A DNA stretch of 24,177 nucleotides, taken from positions 1 to 24,177 of IMG/VR virus record IMGVR_UViG_3300006802_000558; one strand, 5' to 3'. A program made the position numbers and the translations under genes. The notes below the pieces were generated by a model, which searched no databases, was not told the DNA's origin, and worked only from the letters and a program-made list of their open reading frames with translations. Each line of letters starts with the position of its first letter. Within the stretch, counting starts at the first letter, position 1. The stretch is from a virus. Below, piece after piece: positions 19,763 through 24,177 of the stretch.

Positions 19763-21239
19763 TTTCTTGACCCTCCGGTGCTTCAATGGAGACGCTGGTG
19801 CTCACCGTCTCTGCGGTGCTCATCTGCGTCGAGTTATCAATCGGGATATCCAGAGACTTCATAACTTCACGCTCTGCCTTGATCTCCATCCAAACGTCGT
19901 CCGGGTCTTTGCCCATCTCGCGGATGATGTCGGAGCGTGATCGAAGTCCCAGCCTGATCGCTTCCTTAGCGGCCTGCATATCCTTGACGGGGTCAACCCA
20001 TGACCAGCGTCGCGGTTGCCAGGTAGCCTCTTTGAATTTGTCGATTCGGGAGTAGCCCAAGGCGCCGCCCTGGACGACAATCTTTCCCGTCAACAATGAA
20101 AGTGCGAGCCACTCCTCAAAGATCGGTCTACAGAACGTGTCGATCAAAAACTCCTGGAGCATCTTCCAGGCTTCGCGGTCTTCAAGAACGCCAGCGCGGA
20201 TCGATGAGAAGTTGACCCCTTCGAGATCGTTCGCCAGGGTGTTGTAGGACACGCCAAGGCCTGAGGAGATGCCTCGGAGACAAGACTTCACGAAGCTCTC
20301 AAACTCGCCCGTCGGATAACTTGGGTCGAAAGCGGTGAAATCAACGTTTGCGGGCAACTGGTGAAATGTTCCAGGCTCCGCGTCGGTGATGATTTCGCCC
20401 TGATCGTTGTAATCTGTGCCTGTAAATGACTCGCCATCGCTGGATTTGAAGAATCCGAGCTTTGAAGCGCCAACGCGAGCAGCGACCACCGCCGCCTCCT
20501 CGTAAGCGTTCAACTGCTTCATGCGTGCGAGGGCTGTCGACATCCAGGGCAGGCCTCTTTTTTGCCCAATGCGCTCAGGCAAGAAGCCGTGAATCATGTT
20601 TTCGGCGCTGACTCTGGTGTAACTCTTCCCGTTGTAAACATAGGCGCCGCTGTTGTTGTCGGTGACGATGTGATACGCCACCGGCTCCGCCCATTCGTTG
20701 AATTCAATCCCGGCGCGTATGTAGTTGCCGCCCTTGAGACCGTCGTGCCTATAAGTCACGTCGATCAGCTGGGAATCAATAAACTGAAGCCTTAATCCTT
20801 TCTTCGTTTTGACCTTTCGGACAAAACACTCGCCATCGAGGACAACCGTTCGCATGTAAATCACCTGGGCCTGCTTCCATGAAAGCGTCCCAGTGACATC
20901 GCATGATCCACGTCGCCCCCAGGTCTCCCAAGCGCTCTCCACAGCCTCATTTCCGAGGGTATCGAGCCCACCCCTGGGGTTGGTGGCCCTGGACTGCATG
21001 ACCACACCATGAGGCCCTACAACGTTGCTCTGGACCAATTCGACGAAGCGTCGCGCGTAGTCGTTGTTCGCGTATTGCTCGCGAGATCGAGCCACCAGGG
21101 TGACGAGATTACCCTCGACGATCTGATCCGGCGTCTGCGGGGTCGCAGTCCACGAAGCGGTCAGTCGATCAACACGTCCCGCAGCGTAATTCCGTTTCTG
21201 AGGTGCTGGCTTCTTCTTAAATCTATCCCATAGTGCCAT
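19737..21239 (-). CDS. Portal protein (lambda gpB family)
   Basis: The product has 500 residues and starts one base after the stop of the preceding gene. Family features in order: a basic N-terminus (MALWDRFKKKPAPQKRNY), ANNDYARRFVELVQSNVVGP, a wing region with VVLDGECFVRKV and GLRLQFIDSQLIDV, MIHGFLPERIGQKRGLPWM, the clip and stem region FVKSCLRGISSGLGVSYNTL, LEGVNFSSIRAGVLEDREAW, FCRPIFEEWLALS and WQPRRWSWVDPVKDMQAAKE. It forms the dodecameric ring at one capsid vertex through which DNA is packaged and ejected. The length is normal for the lambda-type family. The C-terminal tail (about 30 residues, acidic) overlaps the start of the protease-capsid ORF. Confidence 0.93.
   Translation of the reverse strand: MALWDRFKKKPAPQKRNYAAGRVDRLTASWTATPQTPDQIVEGNLVTLVARSREQYANNDYARRFVELVQSNVVGPHGVVMQSRATNPRGGLDTLGNEAVESAWETWGRRGSCDVTGTLSWKQAQVIYMRTVVLDGECFVRKVKTKKGLRLQFIDSQLIDVTYRHDGLKGGNYIRAGIEFNEWAEPVAYHIVTDNNSGAYVYNGKSYTRVSAENMIHGFLPERIGQKRGLPWMSTALARMKQLNAYEEAAVVAARVGASKLGFFKSSDGESFTGTDYNDQGEIITDAEPGTFHQLPANVDFTAFDPSYPTGEFESFVKSCLRGISSGLGVSYNTLANDLEGVNFSSIRAGVLEDREAWKMLQEFLIDTFCRPIFEEWLALSLLTGKIVVQGGALGYSRIDKFKEATWQPRRWSWVDPVKDMQAAKEAIRLGLRSRSDIIREMGKDPDDVWMEIKAEREVMKSLDIPIDNSTQMSTAETVSTSVSIEAPEGQEIEAPQTED
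19771..19776 (-). promoter_or_regulatory. Shine-Dalgarno GGAGGG selecting a TTG start
   Basis: GGAGGG lies 8 bases before the TTG at 19762, inside the end of the portal gene. The upstream in-frame TTG at 19786 has no ribosome site. No in-frame ATG exists before the protease motifs, so a TTG start is the best choice. Confidence 0.6.
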
Positions 21240-21240
21240 G

Positions 21241-21789
21241 CTAGAACCTCACTCGGATGATGGCATCGCTGCCGAGACCCGCCTTGATGCGATCTGCGCG
21301 CTGTTCCTTCGCCCATTCGCTTTTGTATTTGTCTCGCCACTCCAGCAGCTCGCTCGGAGTCATGCGGGAAAGGGAGCGGCCTCTTATGGAGTAGCTAATT
21401 TGATCTTGGGAAGCTTTACCCTCAAGGAGAGCCTCAAGCGCGTCGAGGACCTTTTTGACGTGAGAACGTCGGTCAGCGTTTGAAGCGCCGCCAGGTTTAA
21501 GCGTCAGGCTTGATCGCTCGACGTGGTAGACCTTTGAGTCGCTCAACGCGGTCGCTTGCACCTCCAGGAACAGAGTCCCCAGGGCATGAGAGTCAAAGGC
21601 GCTCGCCGGGAAGGCGAATTCAAAATATCCATCAACTGCGCTGGCGGGGTCCTGCGCGACGACGCCATTAGCGTCGACGATAAAGCAGATCGCCGTATAC
21701 TCAGTGACTGGGAATTCTGAAAATTTGCGCTTGAACTCAAGGACGGTGCCTTGTGTCGTCTCAAGGGGCAGTGATTCAGAGATTGCCAT
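21241..21789 (-). CDS. gpW-like head protein with N-terminal beta domain
   Basis: The product has 182 residues from the ATG at 21789; an in-frame TTG at 21795, overlapping the terminase stop, is an alternative. Residues about 5-100 are strand-rich (GTVLEFKRKFSEFPVTEYTA, GYFEFAFPASAFDS, LGTLFLEVQATALSDSKVYH), an Ig-like domain often found in this gene of siphophages. The C-terminal part (RRSHVKKVLDALEALLEGKA, SYSIRGRSLSRMTPSELLEW, RDKYKSEWAKEQRADR) is helical with the 'sYsi.GRsl.rm...eLl..rd.y' pattern of gpW-related head proteins. It lies between terminase and portal, where lambda has W. It probably stabilises the filled head or prepares the portal for tail joining. Confidence 0.65.
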   Translation of the reverse strand: MAISESLPLETTQGTVLEFKRKFSEFPVTEYTAICFIVDANGVVAQDPASAVDGYFEFAFPASAFDSHALGTLFLEVQATALSDSKVYHVERSSLTLKPGGASNADRRSHVKKVLDALEALLEGKASQDQISYSIRGRSLSRMTPSELLEWRDKYKSEWAKEQRADRIKAGLGSDAIIRVRF

Positions 21790-21791
21790 AT

Positions 21792-23603
21792 TCAATTTTT
21801 CCAGTTAGTCGCAAAAGGCTTCGTCGATTGCTTTTTCTTTTGCGGTCGCTCATCCGGGGCCTGTCGCAAAGCGGTCCAGACCGGGTTGAGGAGTTTTAAA
21901 GCCGCCAGGGCATAGACGCGGATATCGAGAGCTTCGTTCCTGGAGCGAATCTGATACCAGAACTGCGTCGGCACACCTTGCTGGTATTTCGTCCTGATCT
22001 CTTCCGCGGTGAGTTGATCGAAGTATTGTTCGTCGTAAGTCATCGGGAAATGGCAAAGGCCAGCGCCCTCTTCAACGCCGAGACGACCCATGACGATCCT
22101 CTTACATGTATCGACTCCAATGGTAAACAGTCGTACATTGCCTCCAGTGCGACCGTATCGCTTGACGTTGGCCGCGCTGACGATGGGCTTGCCTTCGCCC
22201 GCCATGCCTTTGACGGCAAAGACGCGACGCCCTGCACGTTTTGAACAGAAGTCATAAACTGCGGAAGTGTGATGACCGCCTGAGTCGATGCAAGTCGCGC
22301 TTATAGGGAGACTTCTCCCGTCCTCGGTTTTGTAGGTTTGGGAGAGAATTCGATCAAGGTCGCTCCAGACTTCCGGGCGGCCCGGGTCTCCCCAGATGAC
22401 TCGGTATTCAATTCCCCAGCTTTCTTCGCCCTCACCGTATCCAATGACCTCCAGCTCCAGCCGATCGCCCTGCACGTCAACACCAGCAACAAGGACAAGG
22501 GCGCCCAAAGGGACAAAAGAGTAAGACTCGCGCCTGCTGAAAAGAGAAGCAGGATCGACAGACTCACCCGCTTCGCTCCATGTCTCAGCGAAAGCAGTGT
22601 TGATGACTGTTTGGAGCTTGAGGGGGTCGTCTTTTGCATTGAGAAATTCCGCTACGGTTTCAGACCATCGCGCAAAAGGCGAGGCCCACTGATTGAAGTG
22701 ATAACCTTTTGACTTGTTGCCAGAGTCCTCGATGCACACCCACTTTCCGGTGGCCTTTACCTTGAACTCCTCATTAGGCTGATGCACCGCGCCGCAAGCG
22801 CCGCACGTGTAAGATGTTGTGTCAGGCTGATCCTTTTCCCAATGAAAGAACTTAAACTCTGGGAATTGAAATTCGCCGCAATGTAAGCAGGCGACATGCC
22901 ACTGCCATTTTTGCTGACAGTTCGAATATTCGGCATCGATCCCGTGATTCTCATAGGTCGGGGTCGATACCTTTAAAATTTTTCGATTGTGAAAGGTCCT
23001 GGTCCGCTTCTCCGCGAGCTTCTGGGCATCACCCTCACGGGTAGCCTCGAATCTGTCGACCTCGTCCATCAGCAACACCCGAATCGGGCGTGATGCGAGC
23101 GAGGAGGGCGAGTTAGCGCCTGAGATGGTTAAGTGACCACCAGGAAAGACCTTGTGGAAAATCGTGTTGTTTGACTCCCGTCGCCCAGTGTCTTTGATAA
23201 GGCCAGATAGGGCAGGGGTGTCGCGCATCATTGGCGCGATTCGATCTTTCGCGAACGATTCGCCCATCGGTTTCATGTTGGGCTGCACGGCCATGATCGG
23301 ACCCGGGTCGTTCGCCATGTAGAAGCCCGCACAGTTGAGCAGAACTTCAGACTTGGCGCTCTGGGCGCTCCATTTGAGCACCACAATCTCACATGGGTCA
23401 GATGGACTCATCGCATCCATCGGTGCGACCGCGTGAGGGGCGCGTTCGTTATGCCATTGGCCTGGTTCAGCCGATGCCTCGGGGCTCAGTCTCCTCTCGG
23501 TCGCCGCCCACTGGCTGATCGTCTGTCTCGGAGGAGGTGTCAGCGCCTTCGCCGCCGCTGATAAGATTCTCGACCGCTTCTGAAGCACGCCATAGGGCAG
23601 CAT
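21792..23603 (-). CDS. Terminase large subunit (GpA family)
   Basis: The product has 603 residues from an ATG with AAGGA 8 bases upstream. TPPPRQTISQWAATERRLSP (22-41) is the conserved N-terminal GpA signature. ATPase: a Walker A-like KWSAQSAKSE (77-86) in the K..Q..K form of this family, and Walker B VLLMDEVD with Asp180/Glu181. A zinc-finger-like insert has CLHC (239-242) and CGAC (267-270). The nuclease part carries GVDVQGDRLELEVIGYG (Asp376), ATCIDSGGHHT (Asp440) and NEALDIRVYALAAL (Asp560), matching the acidic residues of RNase H-like terminase nucleases. It cuts concatemeric DNA and pumps it into the prohead through the portal. The first 45 codons overlap the small-terminase gene in another frame. 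Confidence 0.95.
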   Translation of the reverse strand: MLPYGVLQKRSRILSAAAKALTPPPRQTISQWAATERRLSPEASAEPGQWHNERAPHAVAPMDAMSPSDPCEIVVLKWSAQSAKSEVLLNCAGFYMANDPGPIMAVQPNMKPMGESFAKDRIAPMMRDTPALSGLIKDTGRRESNNTIFHKVFPGGHLTISGANSPSSLASRPIRVLLMDEVDRFEATREGDAQKLAEKRTRTFHNRKILKVSTPTYENHGIDAEYSNCQQKWQWHVACLHCGEFQFPEFKFFHWEKDQPDTTSYTCGACGAVHQPNEEFKVKATGKWVCIEDSGNKSKGYHFNQWASPFARWSETVAEFLNAKDDPLKLQTVINTAFAETWSEAGESVDPASLFSRRESYSFVPLGALVLVAGVDVQGDRLELEVIGYGEGEESWGIEYRVIWGDPGRPEVWSDLDRILSQTYKTEDGRSLPISATCIDSGGHHTSAVYDFCSKRAGRRVFAVKGMAGEGKPIVSAANVKRYGRTGGNVRLFTIGVDTCKRIVMGRLGVEEGAGLCHFPMTYDEQYFDQLTAEEIRTKYQQGVPTQFWYQIRSRNEALDIRVYALAALKLLNPVWTALRQAPDERPQKKKQSTKPFATNWKN

Positions 23604-24024
23604 GAATGATATCCTTCGCCACTTCCTCGACCTCGCGGGCCGTTGTCGAGTTGAAAACAGCCGGGGCCAGTTTGGGCGGTAAATTTGTCAGATTGCTTTT
23701 GATTTGCGCCATGACGTCGGCGAGCGTCTGGGCAACGTGCTCGACCTCGATAACTTCGCCGCGAGCTTTGGCGACCGCGATCTCGCGCTCGTCCGCTTGA
23801 GCCTTTGTCAGCCTCAGCCTTTCGTCGTTGAGTGTGGTTTCCTCCTCTGGCGCGTAATAGCGACGCACTCCCTCAAGGAATCCCCGAGCCGTCCAATACT
23901 TAGCGAGGTTGTCCTGTGAGTCGTGTTTGATCGGATCGAGGATTTTGCTGATCGTTCGCCGGTCAAGTCCGGTTTCACGCGCCCATCCCGAAATTGATAA
24001 TTCGATTCTTTCTTTGTTGGACAT
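23467..24024 (-). CDS. Terminase small subunit (Nu1/DUF1441-like)
   Basis: The product has 185 residues from the ATG at 24024. Residues about 8-35 hold a helix-turn-helix (ISGWARETGLDRRTISKIL) for binding the packaging site. Then come TARGFLEGVRRYYAPEEETT, a long charged coiled region (LNDERLRLTKAQADEREIAV, ARGEVIEVEHVAQTLADV) and LPPKLAPAVF, the order of small terminases of the Nu1/DUF1441 type. The acidic, probably disordered C-terminus is encoded in the region that also encodes the large-subunit N-terminus. Start choice is open: a TTG at 24081 has AAAGG 6 bases upstream and would add 19 residues, while the ATG lacks a close ribosome site. The ATG was preferred because the HTH normally lies near the N-terminus. 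Confidence 0.85.
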   Translation of the reverse strand: MSNKERIELSISGWARETGLDRRTISKILDPIKHDSQDNLAKYWTARGFLEGVRRYYAPEEETTLNDERLRLTKAQADEREIAVAKARGEVIEVEHVAQTLADVMAQIKSNLTNLPPKLAPAVFNSTTAREVEEVAKDIIHAALWRASEAVENLISGGEGADTSSETDDQPVGGDREETEPRGIG

Positions 24025-24081
24025 CCAGCACGCAGCACCGGCACCTCTTTCAATAGGTTGCTGGCCTCTTTCGGCAGACAA

Positions 24082-24177
24082 CGCAGACCTTTTGCTCAGG
24101 TTCCTCCGGGCTTTCCTCCTCTTTTGTCGATGTTTCCACTGACTAGACCGTGGCTAAGTGATTGATTTATATATATA
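24082..24177 (-). other. Upstream end of the window, before the terminase genes
   Basis: Nothing certain is seen here. The outer edge is AT-rich (ATATATAAATCAATC on the minus strand), followed by two GGAGGAA stretches. A possible short frame (GTG at 24139 to TGA at 24050, 29 codons) would give an acidic peptide ending in CVVCRKRPATY but has no ribosome site. The packaging recognition site could lie here or in the small-terminase gene; no repeat set marks it. Confidence 0.2.

Overview
The window is a late-gene (packaging and morphogenesis) block of a tailed double-stranded DNA phage or prophage, and every supported gene lies on the minus strand. The gene types (GpA-type large terminase, lambda-family portal, HK97-fold capsid, lambda-like G/GT tail chaperones, a 1.1-kaa tape measure) point to a lambda-like siphovirus with a long non-contractile tail. 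The host is most likely a Gram-negative, GC-rich, probably aquatic proteobacterium. That is inferred from base composition, from the lipobox protein and from the fibre modules, which resemble those of marine phages. No integrase, repressor, replication gene, tRNA or CRISPR array is visible.

Layout in the direction of transcription (right to left). Packaging and head: small terminase (23467-24024), overlapping the large terminase (21792-23603) by about 137 bp; a gpW-like protein (21241-21789); portal (19737-21239); one ORF that fuses a prohead protease, an acidic scaffold-like linker and the major capsid protein (17855-19762); and an FII-like head-completion protein (17517-17792). Next comes an unusual insert between the head and tail modules: a 1547-residue fibre built mostly of ~88-residue repeats (12863-17506) and an AT-rich gene for a lectin-like jelly-roll protein (11572-12861). 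Tail: tail terminator-like protein (11073-11525), a 60-aa protein, tail tube (10501-10893), the G chaperone with a -1 frameshifted GT extension (9929-10452), and tape measure (6515-9880). Tail tip and receptor binding: hub-like protein (5063-6514), a tip protein (4242-5063) and five small fibre or accessory genes (1477-4242). The left end holds a secreted, membrane-anchored TIM-barrel-like hydrolase candidate (340-1386) and a lipoprotein with a transmembrane segment, cut by the window edge (1-329). These two may form an envelope or lysis cassette.

Genes are packed tightly, with 1-4 nt overlaps or gaps of a few bases, so this reads as one long late operon. The breaks that stand out are a canonical terminator between GT and the tape measure, GC-rich or short stem-loops after the capsid and tail tube genes, and a 90-bp gap with a perfect inverted repeat before the TIM-barrel gene. 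No stretch over 300 bases lacks a gene.

Main points of interest: (1) a -1 frameshift site, G GGA AAT, that reveals an otherwise hidden T domain; (2) a protease-scaffold-capsid fusion with internal Shine-Dalgarno/ATG starts that could make capsid protein separately; (3) the giant repeat fibre plus AT-rich lectin-like protein placed at the head-tail junction, whose repeats are nearly identical as protein but scrambled in synonymous codons; (4) the secreted TIM-barrel/TM protein beside a u-spanin-like lipoprotein.
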